Notes: a model not told the origin generated them from the letters alone. Counted from the first letter of the stretch, positions 1 through 8,756 are shown. The stretch is DNA of 24,119 bases from Elusimicrobiota bacterium (GCA_041658405.1 JBBAAG010000048.1:1-24119), one strand, 5' to 3'. Numbers and translations: made by a program.

Positions 1-687
1 GATGTTGAACTTGTTGATCCTGTATCCGCATCAGTTTTAACAGGGATGTATTCAAAATTGTCCGGATTAAAGCTTCGTGAACCAAAGAATGCTGTGTTTG
101 CGGGAGTAATATCCGCGTTCATACCCGGGACCGGGCAGGTGTATTGCGGTAGGGTGTTGGATGGTGTATATGCGTTTATCATAAATGCTCTGGCAATATC
201 CGCTGCATATACAAGTTTTAATGATGGTAATAATAGCGCCGGGGTGCTGATCACTACTTTGGGTATACCTTTTTATGCAGGGAATGTGGTTAATGCCGCG
301 AATTATGCGGAAGTTAGTAACAGAAGATATCATTCTGTGGTATGTACTGGGATTGAAGAGGGGATTGAGAAAAGTGTACTTGAGGTTTTGTATCACAAAA
401 AATGGGGGGATTCTGTAGTTAACACAAATGTACGTTATCCGTCGGTTGGGGAAGGCGCTGTAGTGTTCTATCAGAAAATAATGTCGTCTCAAAGAAGTTC
501 TGTATGCGTATTTTATCCGTCATGTTCTGAGTACGGTAAACTGTGTATGATAAAGCATGGTGTTGCAATAGGTAGTTGTGAGGCTGCAGCGCGGATGCTG
601 AGATGTCACTCGTCATCGTACGGGTATTATTACAAAGATGATAACGGTAAACTCGCTGATCCTGTGAATCCCATCCTTATTGATTAA
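1..687 (+). CDS. Membrane protein with C-terminal YidD domain (5' end outside window)
   Basis: The reading frame is open from the first base, and the first ATG (46) has no convincing ribosome binding site, so the gene very probably starts upstream. The visible part has two regions. First is a hydrophobic segment with a PGTGQVYCGR motif, resembling the PG-x-GQ-x-Y-x-GR motif of small TM2/DUF5683-type membrane proteins, followed by further membrane-spanning stretches. Second, from about base 457, is a YidD domain: FYQKIMS, the FYPSCSEYG cysteine motif, a conserved HG, RMLRC and a terminal DPV. YidD proteins are short membrane-associated factors that help YidC insert inner-membrane proteins. Free-standing YidD is about 70-100 residues, so this is a fusion. 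There are 69 bases before the next gene. The YidD call is firm; the role of the N-terminal part is unknown. Confidence 0.85.
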   Translation, partial: DVELVDPVSASVLTGMYSKLSGLKLREPKNAVFAGVISAFIPGTGQVYCGRVLDGVYAFIINALAISAAYTSFNDGNNSAGVLITTLGIPFYAGNVVNAANYAEVSNRRYHSVVCTGIEEGIEKSVLEVLYHKKWGDSVVNTNVRYPSVGEGAVVFYQKIMSSQRSSVCVFYPSCSEYGKLCMIKHGVAIGSCEAAARMLRCHSSSYGYYYKDDNGKLADPVNPILID

Positions 688-756
688 TATCGGGACAATT
701 GATAAAATTAGAGTTCAGTACTTTTAAGGGTTATTTAAGGACGGGTGTTTTTATAG

Positions 757-2106
757 ATGAAACCTCTGAAAATAAGTGTTTCGGGTATCCGCGGGATCGC
801 GGGTGAAACCCTGACTCCCGAGATTGTCGTAAAATTCGCGCAGGCGTTCGGGAGTTATGTTGAATCAGGGAAGGTAATTGTTGGGCGTGATACCCGTGTA
901 TCAGGCGATATGGTGCTTTACTCTACAATGTCAGGGTTGATATCTTCCGGTTGTGAAGTTACTAGTCTTGGGATTGTGCCTACTCCAACGGTACAGTTGG
1001 CAGTCAAGCAATCAAACGCTGATGGCGGGATCGCGGTTACTGCAAGCCATAACTCTGCGGATTGGAATGCTCTCATTTTTGTACGTAACGACGGTATGTT
1101 TCTTAATACGTATCAGGGTGAAGAACTTATGGATATTTATCATGAGGAAAGTTTTGAGAAAGCGTCCTGGGATAAACTGAAAAAAGTGCGTGATGATGGT
1201 ACCGCAATTGATAAGCATATAGAAACAGTTACTAATTATTTTGATGTAGAAAAAATCAGGGCAAAACGTTTTCGCGTGGCAGTGGATCTTTGTAACGGCG
1301 CGCCGGTGTTTATGACACCGAAACTGCTGGACCTTCTCGGGTGTACTGTTAGCACAATTAACGGCGAGCCTACAGGCATATTTGCGCGTGATCCTGAACC
1401 GTCAGTGAATAATCTTAATCAGTTATGTTCTGTGATGAAATCCGGGAAGGTGGATATCGGTTTTGCGCATGATGCTGACGGTGACCGCCTGGCGGTAGTG
1501 GATGAAAACGGTGTGCCGCTGGGTGAGGAGTATACCGTTGCTTTAGCGATTAAGTACTGGCTGGAATATAAGGAAAAAGGGTTGGTGGTCACAAACCTGT
1601 CAACCACACGGGCGGTGGATGATATCGCTAAGAGTTATGGCGTGCCGGTTATCCGTACAAAAGTCGGGGATGTTAATGTTACTGAAACACTGAAAAATAG
1701 TAACGGCGTTATAGGTGGAGAAGGGAATGGCGGGGTTGCGATACCCAAAATTCATTATGCACAGGATAGTTTTGCTGCGATGACGCTAATCCTGCAGTTT
1801 ATGGCGGAAACCGGGTTGAAAGTGTCGGAACTTATGAAAAATCTTCCCCGGTATTATATGACTAAGAAAAAAGTTGATTGCCCGCCGGATAAAATTTATG
1901 CGATCCTCGATGAAGTACGCGAGTTGTACCATAACGAAACCGTGGATTGTCTTGATGGAATAAAAATTATACGCGCAGATGAGTGGTTGCATATACGCGC
2001 ATCCGGGACAGAGCCTATAATTAGATTCATTGCGGAAGCTAAGGATCAGGCACGGGCGGAACGTATCGTTAATGATTCTATCCGCCAAATAAGGAAGTAT
2101 TTGTGA
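757..2106 (+). CDS. Phosphohexomutase, GlmM/ManB superfamily (paralog 1)
   Basis: Predicted cytoplasmic enzyme of the alpha-D-phosphohexomutase superfamily, which moves phosphate between C1 and C6 of a hexose phosphate (glucosamine, mannose or glucose) for cell-wall or polysaccharide precursors. All four signature loops are present in its 449 residues: the phosphoserine loop TASHN (Ser97), the metal loop DADGDR (239-244), the sugar-specificity loop GGEGNGG (320-326) and the phosphate-binding loop RASGTEP (414-420). The SGTEP form is usual in phosphoglucosamine mutases, and the EGNGG loop recalls archaeal GlmM-like enzymes. An AAGGA lies 15 bases before the ATG, which is rather far. The next gene is a paralog one base downstream, so the two are almost certainly cotranscribed. 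Substrate cannot be fixed from sequence alone. Confidence 0.88.
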   Translation: MKPLKISVSGIRGIAGETLTPEIVVKFAQAFGSYVESGKVIVGRDTRVSGDMVLYSTMSGLISSGCEVTSLGIVPTPTVQLAVKQSNADGGIAVTASHNSADWNALIFVRNDGMFLNTYQGEELMDIYHEESFEKASWDKLKKVRDDGTAIDKHIETVTNYFDVEKIRAKRFRVAVDLCNGAPVFMTPKLLDLLGCTVSTINGEPTGIFARDPEPSVNNLNQLCSVMKSGKVDIGFAHDADGDRLAVVDENGVPLGEEYTVALAIKYWLEYKEKGLVVTNLSTTRAVDDIAKSYGVPVIRTKVGDVNVTETLKNSNGVIGGEGNGGVAIPKIHYAQDSFAAMTLILQFMAETGLKVSELMKNLPRYYMTKKKVDCPPDKIYAILDEVRELYHNETVDCLDGIKIIRADEWLHIRASGTEPIIRFIAEAKDQARAERIVNDSIRQIRKYL

Positions 2107-2107
2107 G

Positions 2108-3460
2108 ATGGCAAAAATAAGGACGTTAAAGATAAGCGTTGCGGGTGTCCGCGCAGTTGTCGGGGATACTTTAACCCCGCAGTTGATTACGAGGTTCGCT
2201 CAGGCATTTGGGACTTATAAAGCCGGAGGAAAAATTGTTGTCGGTTCTGATACCCGCGTGTCGGGTGATATGGTGAAATACGCGGTGTTCTCCGGTTTGA
2301 TTGCTGCCGGGTGTGAAGTTGTTGATCTAGGAATATGCCCGGTGCCGACGTTACAGGTGATGGTGCGTGAACTTAATGTTGACGGCGGGGTGATGATTAC
2401 CGCCAGTCATAACCCTGTACAGTGGAACGCGTTGAAGTTTTATAATACTGATGCAACGTTGCTGAACGCTCGGCAGGGTGAGGAGTTGCTTGATATTTAT
2501 CACCAGGGTGAGTTCCGGAAAGTTACCTGGCATGAGTATAGTAAGGTTATGACGGATAAACGCGCAATTGAGACTCATATTAAACTGGTATCCGAGTTTG
2601 TTAATACTGAAGCGATACGTAAACGTAAGTTCAAGATCGCAATTGATCCGTGTAACGGCGCAGGGGCAATCGCTACACCGAAATTACTTGCTCATTTCGG
2701 GTGCGAGGTCGTTAAGATAAACGCGGAGCCTACAGGCATATTTGCGCGTAATCCTGAGCCTGTCCCAGCTAACCTCACGGGGTTGGGGCAGTTGGTGAAA
2801 GATACCGGCGCGGAGTTCGGCCTTGCGCAGGATGCTGATGCTGACCGCCTGGCGATTGTTAATGAATATGGTAATCCTATCGGTGAAGAGTATACACTGG
2901 CGTTAGCGGTGGATTATATGTTACGCCGTGCACCGGGGACTGTGGCTGTTAATCTCTCAACTTCACGTGCGATTGATGATCTTGCAAAAAAGTATGGGGT
3001 TAAGTGTTATCGCGCAAAGGTCGGGGAGATTAATGTCGTTGAAACAATGAAACGCGTGAATGCTGTTGTTGGCGGAGAAGGGAATGGCGGGGTGATTATC
3101 CCGCAGATTAATTACGGGCGGGATAGTATTGCTGGAATCAGCGTAGTGCTTGATTACCTGGCATCAACCGGGAAGAAGATCAGTGAGCTTGTTGCGGAGA
3201 TGCCGCAGTATCAGATGTACAAAACAAAAATTGAGTGTTCGTCAGATAAAATATTTTCTGTGATGGAAAAACTTAAGAATGAGTATAGAAACGCGGATAT
3301 TAATCTTGAGGATGGCTTAAAAATTAATTTTGAGGATTACTGGGTACACGTGCGTGCGTCAAATACTGAGCCTATTATCCGTATAATGGGTGAAGCGACG
3401 GCAATGGGGAAAGCGGAAAGCGTATGTAACGAATTCCGGGAGAAAATTGAACGCCTATGA
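2108..3460 (+). CDS. Phosphohexomutase, GlmM/ManB superfamily (paralog 2)
   Basis: Second enzyme of the same superfamily, 450 residues, collinear with its upstream neighbour over the whole length. Signature loops: TASHNP (98-103, catalytic Ser100), DADADR metal loop (242-247), GGEGNGG (322-328) and RASNTEP near the C-terminus. The SNTEP form is common in phosphomannomutases, whereas the neighbour has SGTEP, so the pair may have split substrates (for example glucosamine phosphate and mannose or glucose phosphate). The Ala in the metal loop is a normal family variant. The ATG lies one base after the upstream TGA, with an AAGGAAG about 10 bases before it. The end overlaps the next gene as ATGA, pointing to translational coupling. 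Confidence 0.88.
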   Translation: MAKIRTLKISVAGVRAVVGDTLTPQLITRFAQAFGTYKAGGKIVVGSDTRVSGDMVKYAVFSGLIAAGCEVVDLGICPVPTLQVMVRELNVDGGVMITASHNPVQWNALKFYNTDATLLNARQGEELLDIYHQGEFRKVTWHEYSKVMTDKRAIETHIKLVSEFVNTEAIRKRKFKIAIDPCNGAGAIATPKLLAHFGCEVVKINAEPTGIFARNPEPVPANLTGLGQLVKDTGAEFGLAQDADADRLAIVNEYGNPIGEEYTLALAVDYMLRRAPGTVAVNLSTSRAIDDLAKKYGVKCYRAKVGEINVVETMKRVNAVVGGEGNGGVIIPQINYGRDSIAGISVVLDYLASTGKKISELVAEMPQYQMYKTKIECSSDKIFSVMEKLKNEYRNADINLEDGLKINFEDYWVHVRASNTEPIIRIMGEATAMGKAESVCNEFREKIERL

Positions 3461-4947
3461 AAATGTTTGATAACAAGTTTGTTTTTGTAACGTTGCTTGC
3501 TGTGTTCATGGTTGTATCATCACAGGTGTGTGCCTCAGGAATAGGGCCGTCTTCAATGGAGGTAAAGAATATGTTTATATCCGGTTCTGCGGATATAAGC
3601 GTTTTGGCGATTGATAATGAAACCGATTTTTCGGGGACTTACAGCGACGGGACTAACGATGATTATGAGGATGATACTAAGTCGAGGGTATTGCTGACTT
3701 ACGGGTTTGATGTCGGGGATGATATCATTGTGAGGCTTGTGTTAAATAAGAATAATGATTACTGGGATTCATTGCAGGGGATGGAGAAGCTTGATAATCT
3801 TACCGCAGATATACGGGTGTATAACGCGTATTTTCAGTATAGGTACGGAATACCCGGGATTTTTGGGACAAAGTTTACCGTTGGGCGGCAGTTTTTTGGT
3901 AATCCCGGCGATCTTGCGTTGTACTTCGGGCCGGTGGATGATTTTAATCTCAGTGTTAATTCTCTGGATATGTTAAGGTTCGAAGCTGAACGGTTGTTCG
4001 GGTTTTTGGGGATTGATATGTTTGTGAGTAAACTTAATGAAGCAGCAACGTTTTCTACAACGTTGCGGAAACGTAACTGGGATACGGATCTTGTTGGAAC
4101 TAAGGTTAAGGCGGAAGGGTTGTTGCCGGGAACAACTTTGGCTGTGTATTATTACGGATATTATGACCAGGCACCGGATGAAAAAAGTGTTGATGCTTTG
4201 ACGCTCGTGGGGTTGCAGCTGGGTGGTATATTATTAGTTGAGAATGTAAAGTACGGGCTTGAGTTCTGCCAGGATTTTGGTGCAAAAAAAGAAACGTCAA
4301 ACAGTATAGGGTCAAAAATCAGGCCGTCTTATAACGGTAACGGATTACTCGCAAACCTGTGTCTTAAGTCTAACCCGATAAACCTTGTCTTTGTTGATAA
4401 TATAGTAAGTTTTACCGCGGCATACGCTTTAGGGTCGGGTGATAGTGCTGTAACTGAAGATAAGGATGAAGGGTTTTGGTCATTAAATCCTGACCTCCAC
4501 TATGGCGATATTTGGTGGCGTACAGTTACGGGGTTGGGCCCTGAAAAAACGGGGTCTACCGGGTTGCAGAATAAGCAGGTTGTGGATTTAGTGCTTACCA
4601 ATGAGTTCGTGGTGCCAAACAGTGAAAAACGTGTAACCGTGAGTTTGAAGTATATGAAAGTACAAAATGTTGTGGTGAGTACTGGAGATGCAGTGGCTAC
4701 CTTAAACTTAGATGAGAGTAAGCATGATGTCGGTAATGAAATTGGTTTGATTATTGAAGAAGAATTTAGTAAAGCATTGTCGGTTGGTATATCGTTCAGC
4801 CAGTTTAATCCCGGTAATCGTTATACATACCGTGATAGTGTAGTAAAAACAGGGGTGTTTATCCGTTTGAAGTTTGATCATATTTTTGGTGAGAAAAAAA
4901 GCGGTGTTCTTTGGCCGGTACCGGATAATTTGGCGTCAATAAAGTAA
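3457..4947 (+). CDS. Putative outer-membrane beta-barrel protein (porin-like)
   Basis: 496 residues. The N-terminus is a clear signal peptide: a basic start (MKMFDNK), a hydrophobic core and a likely cleavage site around VCASG (residues 24-28). The mature part has alternating hydrophobic and polar residues, many aromatic-Gly pairs and acidic turns (for example DGTNDDYEDD), with amphipathic strands such as YNAYFQYRYG and FTVGRQFFG, which is typical of outer-membrane barrels. It has some feel of alginate-export/porin families, but I cannot name a family with confidence. No soluble domain is seen. The start overlaps the preceding mutase stop (ATGA); a second in-frame ATG lies at 3463. The next gene encodes a secreted sugar-acting protein, so a role in passing or binding glycans is possible but inferred. 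Confidence 0.7.
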   Translation: MKMFDNKFVFVTLLAVFMVVSSQVCASGIGPSSMEVKNMFISGSADISVLAIDNETDFSGTYSDGTNDDYEDDTKSRVLLTYGFDVGDDIIVRLVLNKNNDYWDSLQGMEKLDNLTADIRVYNAYFQYRYGIPGIFGTKFTVGRQFFGNPGDLALYFGPVDDFNLSVNSLDMLRFEAERLFGFLGIDMFVSKLNEAATFSTTLRKRNWDTDLVGTKVKAEGLLPGTTLAVYYYGYYDQAPDEKSVDALTLVGLQLGGILLVENVKYGLEFCQDFGAKKETSNSIGSKIRPSYNGNGLLANLCLKSNPINLVFVDNIVSFTAAYALGSGDSAVTEDKDEGFWSLNPDLHYGDIWWRTVTGLGPEKTGSTGLQNKQVVDLVLTNEFVVPNSEKRVTVSLKYMKVQNVVVSTGDAVATLNLDESKHDVGNEIGLIIEEEFSKALSVGISFSQFNPGNRYTYRDSVVKTGVFIRLKFDHIFGEKKSGVLWPVPDNLASIK

Positions 4948-4955
4948 AAAGAGTG

Positions 4956-4961
4956 AAGGAG
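4956..4961 (+). promoter_or_regulatory. Ribosome binding site that decides the start of the GHL10 gene
   Basis: AAGGAG lies 12 bases before the ATG at 4974. An earlier in-frame GTG at 4953 would place this motif inside the coding region and has no such motif of its own. The ATG start also gives a cleaner signal peptide. Confidence 0.6.
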
Positions 4962-4973
4962 AGTGTTTGTTTT

Positions 4974-6101
4974 ATGAAAATGAGTGTTTTTTTGAGGATA
5001 GTATTTACTGCCGGCGTATGCGCTGTACTTTTGGGGGGGCCTGAGTGTATGGCTGTGGATAAAACAGAGCCTGCGGTTATTGTTCCGGAATGCAGGGCTG
5101 TATGGTACAACTTCTATATGCTTAATGTGAGTAATGAGGAAGAGTCAAAAAAACAGATTGACGAGCATTTCCGTATTATGAATGATTTAGGGATTAATAC
5201 CGTGATGCCGTTGGTTAAGTATACTGACGGTACTGCGTTTTATGATAGTGATATTTTACCTAGAAAAGCAGAGTGGGATTGTTTAGCGTATTCAATAAAA
5301 CAGGCACGGAAGTATAATATGGAAATTCATCCATATATCAATGTTTACTGCGAAGACGGATATTATCTTAAAGAACACCCGGAATACGGTGATCTTGATT
5401 CTGCGGGTAAACCCAACGGGTGGTCAAGCCCGGCAATTGAAGAGGTTACAAAACATAATGTTGCGGTAATAAAAGAGTTGGTTGCCAAGTATGACATAGA
5501 CGGTGTGCATCTAGACCGCGTAAGGTATACCGAAAAAAATATGGGGTATAATCCTGTTAGCGTGCAGAAGTATCATGAAAAGTATAATAAGGAGCCTGAC
5601 CAGAATGATCCTGATTGGACACAGTTCAGGCGTGATCTTATTTCACAGTTCGTCAAAACTGCGTATACCGAACTAAAGAAGGTTAATAAAAATATGAAGT
5701 TTTCGGTTGCTGTTTTTCATTCGCCTAAAACGTCTATACGCATTATGCAGGATTGGCCTGCCTGGGTGAAGGAAGGATGGATGGATTTTATTACCCCGAT
5801 GTCGTACACGGCGACACCGGCTACGTTTGAAACTTATGTTAATGATTGTATTGCCGCAGTACAGGGTAAGATGCCGTTGTATATAGGTATCGGTGCGTAT
5901 TATAAGGGAATGACACCTGAACTCCTGGCCGGGCAGATTGATTATGTGAGGAAACAAAATCTTCCCGGTATGATCTATTTTAATGCGTATTCTTTCTTCG
6001 CATCGCCTGAATTAATGGAAGTTTTAAGAGAAAAAGATAAGGTTAAGGCGGTATCCCCGCATCGTGTGCCAAAACAGAAAGAGTTTGAAGGGACAAAATA
6101 G
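4974..6101 (+). CDS. Secreted glycoside-hydrolase-like protein, GHL10 (PF02638-type) family
   Basis: 375 residues from the ATG at 4974, preferred over the in-frame GTG at 4953 because an AAGGAG precedes it. Residues 1-27 form a signal peptide with likely cleavage after ECMA, so the protein is exported. The rest is a TIM-barrel-like domain of the GHL10 family (relatives are E. coli DigH/YddW and B. subtilis YngK). It opens with ECRAVWYN (39-46), has IHPYINVY (118-125), the hallmark IDGVHLDRVRY (175-185) with an acidic residue at the expected active-site strand end (Asp181), and DFITPMSY (271-278). Some relatives cleave denuded peptidoglycan strands (DigH); the substrate here is unproven. It follows an outer-membrane protein by 26 bases and ends in a hairpin that includes its own stop codon. 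Confidence 0.85.
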   Translation: MKMSVFLRIVFTAGVCAVLLGGPECMAVDKTEPAVIVPECRAVWYNFYMLNVSNEEESKKQIDEHFRIMNDLGINTVMPLVKYTDGTAFYDSDILPRKAEWDCLAYSIKQARKYNMEIHPYINVYCEDGYYLKEHPEYGDLDSAGKPNGWSSPAIEEVTKHNVAVIKELVAKYDIDGVHLDRVRYTEKNMGYNPVSVQKYHEKYNKEPDQNDPDWTQFRRDLISQFVKTAYTELKKVNKNMKFSVAVFHSPKTSIRIMQDWPAWVKEGWMDFITPMSYTATPATFETYVNDCIAAVQGKMPLYIGIGAYYKGMTPELLAGQIDYVRKQNLPGMIYFNAYSFFASPELMEVLREKDKVKAVSPHRVPKQKEFEGTK

Positions 6102-6122
6102 TTTTGTCAAAAATATTTTTTT
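6092..6122 (+). terminator. Possible intrinsic terminator or attenuator
   Basis: A 7-bp perfect stem (GACAAAA at 6092-6098 with TTTTGTC at 6102-6108) has the gene's TAG stop codon as its 3-base loop. It is followed by an A-rich spacer and a run of seven T (6116-6122). The stem is AT-rich, so termination may be weak. It separates the glycan/envelope genes from the signalling genes. Confidence 0.4.
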
Positions 6123-6139
6123 AAAGGATACAACACAAT

Positions 6140-8035
6140 ATGACCGGAAAACGGATTGATTTGTTGGTTATCGACGACCAGGTGGATATGCTGGAGTCGT
6201 TATATGACATACTGCAGGAGTACGGTTATAATGTTACCATGGTTGACAGCGGAGAAAAAGGGATTGAGCTTATTAAAAACAGGTTTTTTGACCTTGCATT
6301 AGTTGATATGCAGATGCCGGGGATCGATGGGTTGGGAACCTTCAGGGAAATTCATAAGTTTAGTCCCGCAACTAAAGTGTTGATGATGACCGCTGCGTCA
6401 ATCGAGGATATGGTGAATGAAGCTCTGAAGGACGGCGCGTTTGCTGTGGTATACAAACCGTTCCAGGTGGAAAAACTTATCGATATGCTGGAACAAGCAC
6501 GGACCCGGCCGGTAATTTTAGTGGCGGATGACCGCTGGGAAGACCGTGAAGTTATGAAGGATATACTAGAAGAAAAGTATACGGTTGTTACCGCGAAAGA
6601 CGGTGCGGAAGCTGTGCAGTTAATTGACCGCGGGGGTGTGAATATTGTTTTCCTTGACGTACGCATGCCTGTAATGGATGGTTTCGCTGCGTTGGATGTT
6701 ATTAAAAAGTCGCATCCTAATGTAGGGGTTATCATGATGACCGGATATAACATGGATGAAGGTGTAGTTGAGAATATAAAAAAAGATGCGTTTGCGCTGA
6801 TGTATAAACCGTTTCATATGGAAAACGTTTTGTCATTAATAGAATCGTTGCATGAAAAAAAACAGCAGGTTAAGTCAAGTGTAGCGGAAGTGTTGTTGAT
6901 AGATGACGAGGAAAATGTCAGGGAAACACTGGGAGATATTCTTACGGATGAAGGGTATAAAGTTACAACGGTGTCCACAGGCAAGGGTGCATTTGAGGAA
7001 ATAAATAAAAAGTTTTTTAATCTTGTTATTACTGACTTTCATCTGCCTGATTCTACGGGGTTGGATATCGCAAAAAAAATTAAGGATGACCACGAAGATA
7101 TATACATTATTTTGATGACCGGGCAGGCGTCGCTGGATATGGCGCAAAAGGCTATACAACAGGATATTTTTGATTATCTCATAAAACCGGTGAAGCCGGA
7201 AGTGTTGATTAAGACTATGAATAAAGCGTTGGATCAGCAGAGGTTGAGGTTAGAGAATAAAAAAATGATGGAAGAACTTAAGCGGATGAACGATGAGCTA
7301 AAAAAACTCGATGAGTTAAAGTCAAAATTTTTGTCGATGGTAACCCACGACTTGCGTACGCCGTTGACAAGTATAAAAGGGTATAATTCGTTGTTGCGTA
7401 TGGGCCGCCGCGGGCCGGTTACTCCTGAACAGATTAAAATTCTTGAGATCATCGACAGAGAAGCTGACCATCTAAATGGTTTGATCGGTGACCTCCTCGA
7501 TTTATCAAGGATTGAAGCAGGGAAGTTAAAGGTTGAGAAACAATGGGATTCTATTGCCAGTGTCATAGAAGCGGTGTTTAACCGCGTTAAGACTATTGCC
7601 GATGGTAAAGGTGTTATTATTGAAAAAGATGTACAGCAGGATATTCCCGCAATATTTATTGATCCTGCGAGGATTGAGCAGGTGCTGACTAATTTTGTTA
7701 CTAATGCTACAAAACATACGAAGAGCGGGGATAAGATCATAATTATAGGTAAGTATGACGAAAAAGGTAAGAATGTTGTCGTAGAGGTTGTTGATACCGG
7801 TGAAGGTATACCGCCGCAGGAGTTAACGAAGTTGTTTAATAAGTTTTATCAGATAGAAGGCGCAATGGGTGAACGTGCTGGGTTAGGGTTGGGGCTTGCG
7901 ATATGTAAGGAAATAATCAGTCTTCACCGCGGGCAGGTGTATGTGCATAGCGACGGTATTGGGCGCGGGTCAAAGTTCTGGTTTGTTATACCTGTACAGA
8001 AAAAAGAGGATGATGCCGTCTCAACGGCGAATTAA
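6140..8035 (+). CDS. Histidine kinase with three N-terminal receiver domains
   Basis: 631 residues, no membrane segment, so a cytoplasmic hybrid kinase. Order: receiver 1 (about 6-120; Asp12/Asp13, phospho-acceptor Asp56, Thr84, Lys106), receiver 2 (125-237; Asp130/131, Asp173, Thr201, Lys223), receiver 3 (249-365; Asp255/256, Asp299, Thr327, Lys349), a coiled coil (about 366-396), HisKA with the H-box THDLRTPL (His403), and HATPase with N-box Asn518/Asn522, G1 box DTGEG (552-556) and G2 GLGLGLA (581-587). All three receivers and the kinase core keep their key residues. There is no PAS or other classical sensor, so input probably arrives as phosphoryl groups on the receivers. AAAGGA lies 11 bases before the ATG. 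Two response regulators follow at once. Confidence 0.93.
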   Translation: MTGKRIDLLVIDDQVDMLESLYDILQEYGYNVTMVDSGEKGIELIKNRFFDLALVDMQMPGIDGLGTFREIHKFSPATKVLMMTAASIEDMVNEALKDGAFAVVYKPFQVEKLIDMLEQARTRPVILVADDRWEDREVMKDILEEKYTVVTAKDGAEAVQLIDRGGVNIVFLDVRMPVMDGFAALDVIKKSHPNVGVIMMTGYNMDEGVVENIKKDAFALMYKPFHMENVLSLIESLHEKKQQVKSSVAEVLLIDDEENVRETLGDILTDEGYKVTTVSTGKGAFEEINKKFFNLVITDFHLPDSTGLDIAKKIKDDHEDIYIILMTGQASLDMAQKAIQQDIFDYLIKPVKPEVLIKTMNKALDQQRLRLENKKMMEELKRMNDELKKLDELKSKFLSMVTHDLRTPLTSIKGYNSLLRMGRRGPVTPEQIKILEIIDREADHLNGLIGDLLDLSRIEAGKLKVEKQWDSIASVIEAVFNRVKTIADGKGVIIEKDVQQDIPAIFIDPARIEQVLTNFVTNATKHTKSGDKIIIIGKYDEKGKNVVVEVVDTGEGIPPQELTKLFNKFYQIEGAMGERAGLGLGLAICKEIISLHRGQVYVHSDGIGRGSKFWFVIPVQKKEDDAVSTAN

Positions 8036-8045
8036 GTAGTTAAAT

Positions 8046-8726
8046 ATGAAACTGCAAGTGTTGTTAGTAAACAAAAATGTTAAGGAAACGCAGGAGATTA
8101 AGGCAGCGTTAATCACATGCGGGTATCTCGTTATTGGGGTGGTATCCCAGGAAGATGGGTTAAAGACTGTTGCCGAGATCCAGCCGGATATCGCGGTATT
8201 TGCGCAGGATGTTATGATCAATCCGGAACAATGCTGTACGTTTATGAAGGCTGATCCTAAACTTTCTAATATTCCGATTATTGTACTGGGGAATACGCAG
8301 CAACCGGAGGTTATGATCAGTGTGCTTAATGCAGGGGCGGATGATTATCTGAACCCTCCGGTATCAATACCTGAACTTATAGCCAGGATAAAGGCTATTT
8401 TACGGCGGGTGTCTATGCGCGGCGTAATTGAAGAAATTCTTAAATGCGGGGATATTGAGTTAAACCTTGCTAAGTTTCAGGTTAGGGCAAAAGATAAGGA
8501 TGTTAAACTTGCGCCAAAGGAGTTTGATCTCCTCTATCTTTTAATGAAACGCAAAAATTATGTGTTATCCCGCGAGTTTTTACTGGACCGTATCTGGGGA
8601 TATGATTATGAAGGTGATACGCGGACAGTGGATGTTCATATCCGCAGGTTGAGGCGTAAACTTGGCACTGCTGCGGGAAAGATTGTCCGGACTGTGCATG
8701 GCCGTGGGTATTGCGTAACAGAATAA
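8046..8726 (+). CDS. OmpR/PhoB-type DNA-binding regulator with degenerate receiver
   Basis: 226 residues: receiver-fold domain (1-120) followed by a winged-helix domain (about 133-226). The winged helix is intact, with LAPKEFDLLYLL, the RTVDVHIRRLRRKL recognition helix region (192-205) and the terminal TVHGRGY wing. The receiver aligns well overall but has lost its chemistry: the acidic pair is Asn9-Lys10, the phospho-acceptor position is Ala53, the switch Thr is Gly82 and the invariant Lys is Pro104. It should therefore act without phosphorylation, through dimerisation, a ligand or a partner protein. It sits 10 bases after the kinase gene and has only a weak ribosome binding site, consistent with translational coupling. 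A PhoB-box-like repeat array lies about 450 bases downstream and is a candidate target. Confidence 0.92.
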   Translation: MKLQVLLVNKNVKETQEIKAALITCGYLVIGVVSQEDGLKTVAEIQPDIAVFAQDVMINPEQCCTFMKADPKLSNIPIIVLGNTQQPEVMISVLNAGADDYLNPPVSIPELIARIKAILRRVSMRGVIEEILKCGDIELNLAKFQVRAKDKDVKLAPKEFDLLYLLMKRKNYVLSREFLLDRIWGYDYEGDTRTVDVHIRRLRRKLGTAAGKIVRTVHGRGYCVTE

Positions 8727-8756
8727 GGTTTTTCTTGGGGAAAGGATTTATATGGT

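Noticed and set aside
699..727. Promoter with TTGATA as -35 before the first mutase
   Set aside because: The -35 is fair, but the 17-base-spaced -10 (TTTTAA) is poor; left unannotated.
2828..2848. Ala in the metal loop (DADADR) of the second mutase as a sign of inactivity
   Set aside because: This position varies among active members of the superfamily; the three aspartates and all other loops are intact.
4953..4973. In-frame GTG giving a seven-residue-longer GHL10 protein
   Set aside because: The AAGGAG motif lies inside this extension and serves the ATG at 4974; the GTG has no ribosome binding site and spoils the signal peptide n-region.
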